Source: CAYSJU01 sp964431495 (lineage in GTDB: Bacteria > Omnitrophota > Gorgyraeia > Tantalellales > Tantalellaceae). Taken from it: DNA of 59,515 nucleotides. The stretch spans positions 1 to 59,515 of the forward strand of contig CAYSJU010000010.1 of assembly GCA_964431495.1 (NCBI GenBank), in the 5' to 3' direction. A model generated the notes under the pieces. The model was not told the origin of the DNA and searched no databases. It saw nothing but the letters and a program-made list of their open reading frames with translations. This document shows, in pieces, positions 23,903 through 32,899 of the stretch. The position numbers were made by a program, and so were the translations under genes. Numbering within the stretch: position 1 is the stretch's first letter; every line of letters begins with the position of its first letter.

Positions 23903-24736
23903 ATGAAGAAAACAGTGTTGATCACCGGGGCTTCTTCCGGGATCGGAGAGGCCATCGGAAAGCGGCTTTTAGAAGAAGGATGGAAAGTCTACGGGGCGGC
24001 CCGCAGGGTGGAAAGACTGAAAGGACTTGAAGATAAGGGCGCTTCGGTGATCCGTCTTGATGTCACTGATGACGGATCCATGAAAAGCTGTGCAAATGCG
24101 GTTTTAGCGAAAGAAGGGAGGATCGATGCTTTGATAAATAACGCCGGGTATGGTTCTTACGGGGCGATCGAAGACGTCCCTTTGAACGAAGCCCGAAGGC
24201 AGTTTGAGGTGAATGTGTTCGGTCTGGCCCGTATGGCGCAGCTGGTGTTGCCGGCAATGAGAGAACAGCGCTCCGGCAGGATCGTGAACATATCTTCAAT
24301 GGGCGGTAAACTTTTTACGCCCATGGGGGGCTGGTATCATGCTACGAAACACGCGGTAGAAGCCCTGTCGGACGCCCTTCGTCTTGAAGCCGGACTCTTC
24401 GGGATCAATGTCATAATAATCGTGCCAGGGGTGATCCACTCCGAATGGCCCAAAATAGCCGTAGATAATTTGATAAAAGTATCAGGGAAAACCGCCTACG
24501 CAAGATTAGCCGGGAGCATGGTATCCGCTATTAAGAACAGCTACAAAAGCAGAGGCGCGGTAGGACCTGATGTCATCGCCAAAGTGGTGTCAAAAGCCCT
24601 CAAAGCCAAAAACCCGAAAGCAAGGTATGTAGCTCCGATAGACGCTAAAATACTTCTGTTTTTGTGGAGGATCCTTCCTGACCGGGTTTTCGATAACCTG
24701 TTAAGATCCGCTTTGAAATTGCCCGAGAATCCGTAA
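23903..24736 (+). CDS. short-chain dehydrogenase/reductase
   Basis: A 277-residue classical SDR: NAD(P)-binding TGASSGIG (8-15), NNAGYGSYG, catalytic Ser in NISSMGG and YxxxK as YHATK, all in the right order. Arg after strand 2 (GAARRVERL) points to NADPH. The start is 4 bases from the MFS stop, so they are co-transcribed and may handle the same compound. The C-terminus is about 30 residues longer than minimal SDRs, as in 'SDR family oxidoreductase' members that act on lipids or ketones. Confidence 0.9.
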   Translation: MKKTVLITGASSGIGEAIGKRLLEEGWKVYGAARRVERLKGLEDKGASVIRLDVTDDGSMKSCANAVLAKEGRIDALINNAGYGSYGAIEDVPLNEARRQFEVNVFGLARMAQLVLPAMREQRSGRIVNISSMGGKLFTPMGGWYHATKHAVEALSDALRLEAGLFGINVIIIVPGVIHSEWPKIAVDNLIKVSGKTAYARLAGSMVSAIKNSYKSRGAVGPDVIAKVVSKALKAKNPKARYVAPIDAKILLFLWRILPDRVFDNLLRSALKLPENP

Positions 24737-24779
24737 AATTTTTGTATTCAAATCACCGCAAAAAGGGTATCATATTTGC

Positions 24780-24962
24780 ATGCGCGCGCATGAAAGATCA
24801 GCCGAATATTCCCGGTTAAGGAGTATTCTACAAGGCATGGGCAGTGTTCTGATCGCCTTTTCCGGCGGATCGGACAGCGCCTTCCTTCTAAAAGCAGCGA
24901 AAGAATGTCGGGGTGGAGGCGCTGAGATACGTGTATGTGGTTTCACCGGTCAGGTAAAATAA
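24780..24962 (+). pseudogene. truncated PP-loop ATP pyrophosphatase (LarE-like N-terminus)
   Basis: Sixty codons give an N-terminal adenylation domain start: LRSILQGMGSVLIAFSGGSDSAFLLKAAKE, with the PP-loop SGGxDS. This fits LarE/TIGR00268-type sulfur transferases, normally about 270 residues. After residue 45 the sequence loses similarity and stops. There is no continuation in other frames that I can recognise. A TATCAT box lies 6 bases before the ATG and there is no ribosome binding site. Confidence 0.65.
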
Positions 24963-24977
24963 CAAAGGGGAGGGGCG

Positions 24978-25235
24978 ATGTTAAAGATCAATCCTGAAAT
25001 AAATAAAAAGTTTATTGATTTTTACCGCGAAGTTTTTAAAGACAGCAAGTTATCAATGAAAACCAAGGAACTGATAGCCATAGGTGTAGCGCTTGGAGCC
25101 GGTTGCGGCCCTTGTTATGAGTATCACCTGAAGAAAGCAAAGGACTACGGGAATTCGGACGAGGAAATAGGGGAGGCCGTTGCCGTGGCCGAAGTGGTAT
25201 CCTCGGGCGCGGTCAGGATGACAGTTCACAAGTAA
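24978..25235 (+). CDS. carboxymuconolactone decarboxylase / AhpD-family protein
   Basis: An 85-residue all-helical protein of the CMD/AhpD family. The redox motif is GCGPCYEYHLKKA: CxxC plus His three residues on, as in AhpD-like peroxidase adaptors. The helix TKELIAIGVALGAG matches the family core. It probably acts in thiol-based peroxide defence or as a disulfide reductase. AAAGGGGAGGGG precedes the ATG. The next 230 bases hold no gene that I can support. Confidence 0.88.
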   Translation: MLKINPEINKKFIDFYREVFKDSKLSMKTKELIAIGVALGAGCGPCYEYHLKKAKDYGNSDEEIGEAVAVAEVVSSGAVRMTVHK

Positions 25236-25468
25236 AGCTGCTGGACCCCTTCCATGATGTTGTGTCCCTTACGTATCATTAGTAACGGACCGGTTATCCC
25301 CCTGAACCTTATCGGGTGGCCGACAAAATTGGAACTCCCATACATACCATCCACACAGAAAAATAAAGTCAAACATGTTTGGTTCGGACGGGTATATTAA
25401 TTTTGCATCTATAATAGACAGCAGATATACTTAATAGTAATTCTGTCACAAAACCAAAGGGGGTCAAG

Positions 25469-25795
25469 ATGAGAAAATTGGCATGCATGTTTTTCCTGAG
25501 TTTTGTTGTAATGATGTTGAGCTGCAATGTTCAGGCAGAGGAAGATTACATGACGGAGTCCGGAGAGATAGGGCAGGTTGAGGACGGGGAGGCAATGACA
25601 GAGTCCGGAGAGCTGGAAGAGGTCGGTTCGGGCACGGAATATATGACAGACTCCGGCGCGATAGAACAAATGTCACATGAAGGACCCACACCAAGCCCCG
25701 CCATGGGCACCGGAGCCGGGGATGAGGGAGGATATCCATATCTGTCGGATACCAGTGAAGGAGTAGAAGAGGGGAAACGATGGGATGGGGAATAA
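25469..25795 (+). CDS. exported acidic repeat protein of unknown function
   Basis: A 108-residue protein with a signal peptide (MRKLACMFFLSFVVMMLSCNVQA) that might be cut at VQA or, less likely, lipidated at Cys19. Three degenerate repeats follow: YMTESGEIGQVEDG, AMTESGELEEVGSG and YMTDSGAIEQMSHEG. The tail is rich in Gly, Pro and Ser. The mature protein is very acidic. No family is recognised. The ribosome binding site is AAAGGGGG. It overlaps the nitrilase gene by 11 bases, so it belongs to the Gad-type operon that follows. Confidence 0.75.
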   Translation: MRKLACMFFLSFVVMMLSCNVQAEEDYMTESGEIGQVEDGEAMTESGELEEVGSGTEYMTDSGAIEQMSHEGPTPSPAMGTGAGDEGGYPYLSDTSEGVEEGKRWDGE

Positions 25796-26963
25796 AAAGC
25801 CGAGGATCATTTTTGTCGTTGTCGTTTTAATCGCTTTTTCCATACCAGCGTATGGCCAGAAGGATGACGGAACACCTGAGTACCGGCAATCAGTAGAGGA
25901 CAGTTACCGGGAACTGCAGTATAAGACGTCAATATATCAGAATGTTCCGGAAAAGGGGAGCGGTATACGTCTGGGTATTTACCAGGCGCAGGCCGCCTGC
26001 GGAGAAGAGGCAACGGAAAAGAACCTCAAACGGCTGGAAGAAACTGTAAGGCTGGCCAAAGCCTATGATGTCCAGCTGCTTTCTTTTCCGGAACTTTATC
26101 TGCCGGGATATACACTGAGTCCTGAAACTGCCAGAGAGGCCGCTGAATATAAGGACGGGCCAAGCATAACCAGGGCGCGTGAAATAGCGAGACAGTATAG
26201 CATGGCGCTCCTTGTGCCTTACGCTGAAAAAGCCGACCAGCCTGACGGGACCACGAAGTATTATGACAGTATCGCGGTCATAAGTGAGAACGGTGAACTT
26301 CTGAACAGTTACAGGAAGACCCACCTTTACGGGCAGCAGGAGAGAGATAACTGGAGTTTCGGGTTCAGCGACTACCCTGTTTACTCGATCTTTGGTTTCC
26401 CCGTCGGGGTCCTTAACTGCTATGAGTGCGAATTTCCGGAACTTCAGCGCATCCTGGCCCTTAGAGGCGCGAAACTTATCGTGGGGCCCACGGCCGCTGA
26501 TAACTATTACACGCTGCCCAACGGCGAGCGCAGCAAGGTCCCGTATCCTGATATTTCAAGGATACTGATCCCGGCAAACGCTTATGCCAACAACATCTTC
26601 TTCGCGTATTCCAACCGCTGCGGTTACGAAAAACGCGGCAAGGACGAGTGGCATTACAGGGGTAACAGTATTGTCTGCGGACCTCATGGCGATGTTATTG
26701 TTGCCGCTGATCATCAACAGGATACAATGCTGGTCGCGGATTGTATTCCCGCGTATTACGGCATTACTCATCCGGCGCCTGATTATAATTACCTGAAGGA
26801 CAGAAGACCGGCGCTGTATGAAGAACTGGTAGCGGCAAAGGCCGATTTTGTCGATACTACCGGCCATCCGATGGACCTGACCACTGACCTTTTAAAGGGA
26901 GGATACACATATCCGTCTTATGAAGGGGGTTGCGAACACGCAGAAAAAACCCAAAAGGAGTAA
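25785..26963 (+). CDS. exported nitrilase-superfamily C-N hydrolase
   Basis: A 392-residue carbon-nitrogen hydrolase with the full catalytic triad: Glu103 (FPELYLPGY), Lys178 (YRKTHLYG) and Cys212 (LNCYECEFPE). Cytoplasmic relatives hydrolyse amides or N-carbamoyl groups and release ammonia. Unusually, it starts with a signal peptide (RIIFVVVVLIAFSIPAYG), which places it outside the inner membrane. The usual core is about 270 residues; the extra 120 are N-terminal and C-terminal extensions. It overlaps the repeat protein gene and is 2 bases from the amidotransferase gene. The neighbours suggest an amide of glutamate or GABA as substrate, which is inference. Confidence 0.88.
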   Translation: MGNKKPRIIFVVVVLIAFSIPAYGQKDDGTPEYRQSVEDSYRELQYKTSIYQNVPEKGSGIRLGIYQAQAACGEEATEKNLKRLEETVRLAKAYDVQLLSFPELYLPGYTLSPETAREAAEYKDGPSITRAREIARQYSMALLVPYAEKADQPDGTTKYYDSIAVISENGELLNSYRKTHLYGQQERDNWSFGFSDYPVYSIFGFPVGVLNCYECEFPELQRILALRGAKLIVGPTAADNYYTLPNGERSKVPYPDISRILIPANAYANNIFFAYSNRCGYEKRGKDEWHYRGNSIVCGPHGDVIVAADHQQDTMLVADCIPAYYGITHPAPDYNYLKDRRPALYEELVAAKADFVDTTGHPMDLTTDLLKGGYTYPSYEGGCEHAEKTQKE

Positions 26964-26965
26964 CA

Positions 26966-28468
26966 TTGAAACCGGTTACAACTTTTTTGGCTGTTCTGTT
27001 TTTATGTGTTTTTAGCGCCTGTGCCGGAGCGGCGGGACCTTTGACCGCGCCGAAACTGACCAATAATCCCAGCTATGATATAATCGTGACGAACAGAAGG
27101 CCGTTGTTCTCCTTTTTTAACGCTTCCGGCGGGACCGGCAAAAGGACATATATTATTCAGATCGACAAGGCTCCCACGTTTGACAGCGAAACTATTATAG
27201 AATACAAAGAAGTCCCGGAAGAGAACCAGTATATCACCAGCAAACTACTCGAAGAAAAACACACGCTTGATGAAAAGGCCAGGCACTACTGGCGCGTCCG
27301 GGCCGTGGACGAGACCGGCGCAAAAGGCCCATGGGCACGCTCGCGGTTCTTTCTCGACACTCAATCCGATAACGTTTTCATGGGCCTTGTAAGAATACCG
27401 GTGTCCACAATTGAAGTCTCCAGCGGCCAGAACCCGAAGAACATCATAGACCTGGATGATCCGGGCCAGTCCACTTTCTGGCTGTCGTCCCCGCCCGGAT
27501 CACCGACACAGTGGGTAAAATTCAACCTGGGTAAGGCCTGGGAGGTTTCAAGGATATGGATGCTTTCAAACCCGTCAAGCCCGGATGGATGGCTCAGGAA
27601 CTTTGTATGGCAGATGAGCGATGACGGTGAGACCTGGAAGGATATCGATGGCACGTATACCGAGAATAACGATACGTTCAGGAACATCATTGATTTCAAA
27701 CCCGTCAGGACCCGGCACTTAAAGCTCCTGATCAACAGCTGGTACGGGTACGCGCCGCAGATCAACGTTATAACACTATACTCCCCGGGAAAACCACCTG
27801 TTCCAGAAACCCCCGACAAGGATTACGTCCTGGTCGTTGGGGACCAGATGAACGGTTACACGTTCACGGAACTCGCGGAATTTATAGAAGGCCTTGATCT
27901 GGATCTTGAGACGTTGAGCGTCCCGCATTATGAGGTATCTCTGGAAATGGTCAATAACCTTAAGAAAAAACCAGTGGCCATTGTTTTAAGCGGGAACAAC
28001 GCGGGGTATCAGAACCTTCCCATGTTCGAGTATAACGGCAATTATGAATTAATACGCAAATGCGAGATACCTATAATCGGAATATGTTGCGGCCATCAGC
28101 TGACGGTCATGGCATACGGCTATACCTACGCGAGAAGCATGGGGTGGGAAGATATAACGAGCCTTGATCTTGAAGAATACAGGAAGATGACGCCCATAAT
28201 GATACCCATGAACATAAAGAAGAAAGATCCGGTCTTTAAAGGTATTCCCGATCCTTTTACCGCTGTTGAGATCCATGGATGGGCTGTCGCCCATTTGCCC
28301 GAGGATTATGAGGTCCTGGCGACTTCAACGTATATCCAGGCCCTTAAAAGTAATTCCAAGTTTCTGTATGGAGAACAGTTTCACGCGGAGATAAAGGTCC
28401 CGTATAACCAGGGGACGCCTTATCTGGTGAATTTTCTGACTATGGCCGTTAAAAAGGCCCGCAGGTAG
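26966..28468 (+). CDS. lipoprotein-like class I glutamine amidotransferase with Fn3-like and discoidin-like domains
   Basis: A 500-residue exported protein. The TTG at 26966 is chosen over the upstream in-frame start because AAAGGAG lies 5 bases before it and a signal peptide follows at once; FSAC near residue 17 is a plausible lipobox. Residues about 30-120 look like a fibronectin-type domain (YIIQIDKAPTF...HYWRVRAVDETG), 130-270 like an F5/8 (discoidin) carbohydrate-binding domain (WVKFNLGKAWEVSRIWM), and 280-500 form the amidotransferase. The triad is complete: Cys374 in GICCGH and His/Glu in QFHAE. A secreted enzyme of this class is rare. It could hydrolyse glutamine or gamma-glutamyl amides outside the cell and feed GadC. 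Confidence 0.8.
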   Translation: MKPVTTFLAVLFLCVFSACAGAAGPLTAPKLTNNPSYDIIVTNRRPLFSFFNASGGTGKRTYIIQIDKAPTFDSETIIEYKEVPEENQYITSKLLEEKHTLDEKARHYWRVRAVDETGAKGPWARSRFFLDTQSDNVFMGLVRIPVSTIEVSSGQNPKNIIDLDDPGQSTFWLSSPPGSPTQWVKFNLGKAWEVSRIWMLSNPSSPDGWLRNFVWQMSDDGETWKDIDGTYTENNDTFRNIIDFKPVRTRHLKLLINSWYGYAPQINVITLYSPGKPPVPETPDKDYVLVVGDQMNGYTFTELAEFIEGLDLDLETLSVPHYEVSLEMVNNLKKKPVAIVLSGNNAGYQNLPMFEYNGNYELIRKCEIPIIGICCGHQLTVMAYGYTYARSMGWEDITSLDLEEYRKMTPIMIPMNIKKKDPVFKGIPDPFTAVEIHGWAVAHLPEDYEVLATSTYIQALKSNSKFLYGEQFHAEIKVPYNQGTPYLVNFLTMAVKKARR

Positions 28469-28630
28469 AAGACAAAAGCCGGTTCGCCGGCCGGTTGAAT
28501 TTTGAGAAAAAAAGATCGGGATCCGTGTAACCGTACAATGACGTGGCGTATATTTAACTGATACTGTTATGACGAAAACAGCGGAATTATTGTTATATCA
28601 ATTTCGATATATTAACAGGGAGGTGGGGAA

Positions 28631-30040
28631 ATGGGCGAGAAATCCGCGTCAAAGCGTCAAGAGTTAGGTGTTTTTGTGCTCGCGATGATGAACGTTGCCA
28701 TTATCATGAATCTCAGGGGACTGCCAATGATGGCCAAGGAAGGTCTGCCCATGATCTTCTTCCTTTTGTTCGCGACATTTATTTTCCTGATCCCGACATC
28801 ACTTGTCTCAGCCGAACTTGCCACAGGATGGCCAGTAGGAGGAGGGGTTTACAGGTGGGTTAAAGAGGCCTTTGGAGGACGCCTGGGATTCGTGGCTATC
28901 TGGCTGCAGTGGATCCAGAACGTTATCTGGTATCCGACGATACTGGCGTTTGGCGCAGGCGCGTTATCCTATCTTTTTCTGAATCCCACTCTTGCCGGTA
29001 ATAAGCTTTTCAATGTTATAGTGATACTTGCTGTATACTGGGGAGCTACGTTGATGAACTTTCGCGGTATGAAAACTTCCGGATGGCTGAGTACCGCGGG
29101 CGTTATCGGAGGGACCATATTACCCGGCGTGCTTATCATTGCCCTGGGGATCATATGGTGGCTCAAGGGGAACCCGCTGGAGTTTAGCGTCACGTCGCAC
29201 AGCATTTTCCCTGACTTCAGGAATTTTGGGAATATTGCGTTCCTTGCCGGAGTTGTTCTGCTTTTCGCCGGCATGGAAGTATCTGCCGTTCATGCGCTGG
29301 ACGTGCGAAATCCAAAACGCGATTACCCGAAAGCGATCTTTTTCGCTGCGGGGATAATCATCGTCATCTTCACTCTAAGTTCATTGTCTATCGCGGCCGT
29401 ACTGCCGGAAAAGAGTATCAGCCTTACAGTCGGCATCATGCAGGGGTTTAAAGACCTGCTAAACCTGTTTCACATGGATTGGCTGCTTCCTGTTATCGGG
29501 TTTCTTGTCGCTTTCGGCGCGATAGGAGCTGTGACTGCCTGGATAGTCGGCCCCAGCAAGGGGCTTTTCGCCACGGCAAAAGACGGGGATCTTCCGCCTT
29601 TTCTCGCGCATGTGAACAGCAACGGGGTCGCGACCCATATCCTTTTTATTCAGGGATTGATAGTGACGGCTATTACTTTTGTTTACCTGTTGATGCCCAA
29701 TGTAAGTTCCGCGTTTTTTCTGCTCACGGCGTTGACGGCGATCCTTTACCTGATAATGTATATCCTGTTGTTCGCCGCGGCTATCAGATTACGTTATTCA
29801 CAGCCCGGCGTTCCCCGCTCCTATACGGTGCCTGGCGGGAACCCTGGCATGTGGATCGTCTCCGGGATAGGGATACTGGGAGCGCTGTTCGCGATCACTG
29901 TCGGATTTTTCCCTCCTTCCCAGCTTACAGTGGGGAGCCCGGTTTTTTATGTGATCTTTCTCGTTGTCGGGATAGTGGTTTGTGTGGCAGCGCCGATCAT
30001 AATCAATGCATTAAAGAGACCGGAATGGATGCAAAAATAA
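28631..30040 (+). CDS. gadC: glutamate:GABA antiporter-like APC permease, copy 1
   Basis: A 469-residue APC-superfamily permease with about 12 membrane helices. It matches E. coli GadC at several diagnostic places: FPDFRNFGNI, GMEVSAVHALDVRNPKRDYPKA, WIVGPSKGLFATAKDGDLPP and VGFFPP. GadC exchanges external glutamate for internal GABA. The long pH-sensing C-terminal plug of E. coli GadC is missing, as the protein ends KRPEWMQK, so gating should differ. AGGGAGGTGGGG precedes the ATG. It is followed 10 bases later by the decarboxylase gene. Confidence 0.9.
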   Translation: MGEKSASKRQELGVFVLAMMNVAIIMNLRGLPMMAKEGLPMIFFLLFATFIFLIPTSLVSAELATGWPVGGGVYRWVKEAFGGRLGFVAIWLQWIQNVIWYPTILAFGAGALSYLFLNPTLAGNKLFNVIVILAVYWGATLMNFRGMKTSGWLSTAGVIGGTILPGVLIIALGIIWWLKGNPLEFSVTSHSIFPDFRNFGNIAFLAGVVLLFAGMEVSAVHALDVRNPKRDYPKAIFFAAGIIIVIFTLSSLSIAAVLPEKSISLTVGIMQGFKDLLNLFHMDWLLPVIGFLVAFGAIGAVTAWIVGPSKGLFATAKDGDLPPFLAHVNSNGVATHILFIQGLIVTAITFVYLLMPNVSSAFFLLTALTAILYLIMYILLFAAAIRLRYSQPGVPRSYTVPGGNPGMWIVSGIGILGALFAITVGFFPPSQLTVGSPVFYVIFLVVGIVVCVAAPIIINALKRPEWMQK

Positions 30041-30050
30041 AGGAGGAGAA

Positions 30051-31454
30051 ATGATACATAGACACGTAAAAATAGACCAGATCAGGGACTCTCAAAGGGT
30101 CCTTACGCCTACATACGGCAGGCGCGCCCTGACCGAAGAGGTGCCCAGGTATGAAATGCCGGAGAGAGAGATGCTGCCGAATACGGCCTACAATCTTGTC
30201 CACGACGAGCTTATGCTGGACGGCAACTCCAGGCTCAACCTCGCCACTTTCGTTACCACCTGGATGGAGCCCGAAGCCAGGCAGCTGATGTCCGAGACAT
30301 TCGACAAGAACATGATAGATAAGGATGAGTACCCGCAGACAGCCGAGCTTGAAATGCGTTGCGTCAATATGCTGTCGCGTTTGTATCACGCTCCTAAGGA
30401 TGGGCAAGCCTGCGGCTGCTCTACAATCGGCTCCAGTGAGGCCGTGATGCTGGGCGGCATGGCGTTGAAATGGAAATGGCGCGAGCGGATGAAAGCCAGG
30501 GGGAAGCCGACCGATAAGCCGAACCTGGTCATGGGCGTAGACGTTCAGGTGTGCTGGGAGAAGTTTTGCAGGTACTGGGACGTGGAGCCGCGTATTATCC
30601 CCATGGAAGGCGACCGCTATATGATAAACGCCGAGGAGGTCCTCAAGCGTATCGACGAGAATACCATTGGTGTCGCCACTATTCTGGGGACGACGTTCAC
30701 GGGCCAGTATGAACCCGTGGAGGAGATCAACAGCGCCCTGGATAAGCTTAATAAAAAAACAGGCTGGGAAGTTTCGATCCACGTGGACGGGGCCAGCGGC
30801 GGATTTATCGCGCCTTTTATCCAGCCGGATATGAAATGTGATTTCCGGCTGAAGTGGGTCAAATCCATCAACGCGTCCGGACATAAGTACGGTCTGGTCT
30901 ATCCAGGGGTCGGCTGGATCATCTGGCGTGACTGGGAGGAACTGCCCAAGGACCTTATCTTCTACGTAAATTATCTTGGCGGCGAGATGCCGACCTTTGC
31001 CATCAACTTCTCCAGGCCGGGCAACCAGATAGTCGCGCAGTATTACAACTTTTTGCGCTTAGGGAAAGAAGGGTACACGCGTATTATGCAGTCCCTGCAT
31101 GATATTGCTTTGTATCTTTCAGGCGAGATCGCAAAGTTAGGACCTTTTGAGCTCCTGACCGATGGAAGCGATATCCCTGTCTTTGCTTTCAAGCTGAAGA
31201 AGGAGACCAATTTCACCGTGTTCGATATTTCGGAGATGGTCCGCGACCGGGGCTGGCTGATCCCCGCCTATACCATGCCGGAGAACAGGCAGGATCTTGC
31301 GGTGCTGCGGATCGTTGTTAAGGAGGGCTTCAGCAAGGATATGGCAGACTTATTGCTCGCTGACCTGAAGCGCATACTCAAACATTTTGCCGATCAGCCG
31401 GGACACAAGCCGACTAAGCCGGACAAAAAAGATAAGTACAGGAAGCACTGCTAA
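30051..31454 (+). CDS. gadB: glutamate decarboxylase (PLP-dependent)
   Basis: A 467-residue enzyme nearly equal in length to E. coli GadB (466) and alike throughout. Key sites are present: Asp246 in HVDGASGG, which contacts the PLP pyridine nitrogen; Lys279 in SINASGHKYG, which forms the Schiff base; and the N-terminal LPNTAYNLVHDELMLDGNSRLNLATF. It converts glutamate plus a proton to GABA and CO2. The penultimate residue is His466 (KYRKHC), matching the E. coli C-terminal His that closes the site at neutral pH, so acid activation may be kept. AAAGGAGGAG precedes the ATG. It is flanked by two GadC-like genes. Confidence 0.96.
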   Translation: MIHRHVKIDQIRDSQRVLTPTYGRRALTEEVPRYEMPEREMLPNTAYNLVHDELMLDGNSRLNLATFVTTWMEPEARQLMSETFDKNMIDKDEYPQTAELEMRCVNMLSRLYHAPKDGQACGCSTIGSSEAVMLGGMALKWKWRERMKARGKPTDKPNLVMGVDVQVCWEKFCRYWDVEPRIIPMEGDRYMINAEEVLKRIDENTIGVATILGTTFTGQYEPVEEINSALDKLNKKTGWEVSIHVDGASGGFIAPFIQPDMKCDFRLKWVKSINASGHKYGLVYPGVGWIIWRDWEELPKDLIFYVNYLGGEMPTFAINFSRPGNQIVAQYYNFLRLGKEGYTRIMQSLHDIALYLSGEIAKLGPFELLTDGSDIPVFAFKLKKETNFTVFDISEMVRDRGWLIPAYTMPENRQDLAVLRIVVKEGFSKDMADLLLADLKRILKHFADQPGHKPTKPDKKDKYRKHC

Positions 31455-31475
31455 GCGAGGTAAAAGGAAAAATAA

Positions 31476-32883
31476 ATGGAAAGTTCCTCTGATATGCCAA
31501 AGCGGGGGACGCTGGGTGTTTTTGTGCTGGCCATGCTGAACCTGGCTGTCATCTGCACGCTGCGCGGACTGCCCATGCTGGCCAAGGAAGGGCTCTCCCT
31601 GATCTTTTATTATACAGCCGCGGCGGTTATTTTTCTCGTTCCTGTTTCTCTCATTACTGCGGAACTTGCCACCGGATGGCCCCCCAGGGGTGTATATATG
31701 GGTCAGGGAAGCTTTCGGGGAACGATGCGGGTTCCTTGCCATATGGCTTCAATGGATACAGAACGTCATATGGTTCCCTACGGTTCTTTCCTTTCTGGGC
31801 GCCAGTCTTGCCTGCATTTATGATCCCGCGCTCGCGCATAACAAGTTATACATGATGTGTATCATACTGGTGGCGTATTGGGGAGGCACATTAGCGAGTT
31901 TTCGCGGGATGAAGACATCAGGGATGATAAGTACCGTAGGGGTCATCGCGGGTGTTTTCCTGCCCGGATTACTGATCATCATCCTGGGGGCAATATGGTT
32001 TATTACGGGAAATGGGACGGAGATCGTTTTCTCGGCGCGGGACATGATCCCGGATCTAACCGATATAAACAAGATCGTACTTTTGGCCGGTGCGCTCTTG
32101 ATATTTTCGGGAGTAGAGGTTTCAGCGGTCCACGCGGAGGATGTGAGAGATCCCAAACACGACTATCCACGGGCTACGTTCCTGGCGGCAGGTATCGCTC
32201 TTGTCGTGCTCATGCTCGGTTCTCTTTCGATCGCTATAGTGGTCCCGCAGGGAGATCTAAGCCTGGTCTCCGGTATTATGGAGGCCTTTACACTGTTTCT
32301 CGACAAGTTCGACCTGAAATGGCTTATTCCCGTGATAGCTGTCCTGATCGCGGCCGGGTCAGTGGGGGAATTGTGTTCATGGATAGTGGGGCCGAGCAAG
32401 GGTTTGTATGCCACCGCGAAGCACGGCAATCTTCCGCCTTTTCTTCAACACGTGAACGGGAACGGGGTCCCCACGCATATTATTTACGTCCAGGCGGGGA
32501 TTGTTACTTTGTTCACGTTCGTTTTCTTAGTTATGCCCGCCGTGAGCAGTTCCTACTGGATATTATCAGTGCTGTGTATCCTGCTCTATCTGATCATGTA
32601 TGTTTTTGTTTACAGCGCCGCGATCCGGCTGCGTTATTGCCGGCCGGATGTCTCGCGCCCATATAAGGTCCCGGGAGGTTTTTCCGGGATGTGGATCGTC
32701 GCCGGCATTGGGATCCTGGGCGCGTTATTTACGATAGTCATAGGCTTTTTCCCGCCGTCCCAGCTCAAGACAGGGAATGTATTGTTTTATAAAGGATTTT
32801 TTATAATAGGTACGATAATCATGTGCGCCGCGCCATTGATAATCAGCTGTTTCAAGAACCCCTCCTGGAAGTTTAAAAATTAA
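31476..32883 (+). pseudogene. gadC: second GadC-like permease, split by a frameshift
   Basis: Two overlapping frames encode one permease. The first (from ATG 31476, to about 31690) gives MPKRGTLGVFVLAMLNLAVI...AELATGWPP; the second (from about 31666) continues GVYIWVREAFGERCGFLAIWLQWIQNVIWFP to the end. Together they match copy 1 along its whole length (about 468 residues), including VEVSAVHAEDVRDPKHDYP and WIVGPSKGLYATAKHGNLPP. The break lies at a run of six C (about 31680), where a single-base error in the assembly is as likely as a real mutation. If the break is real, the N-terminal two helices are lost. Confidence 0.85.
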
Positions 32884-32899
32884 GAATATTAATAATATA

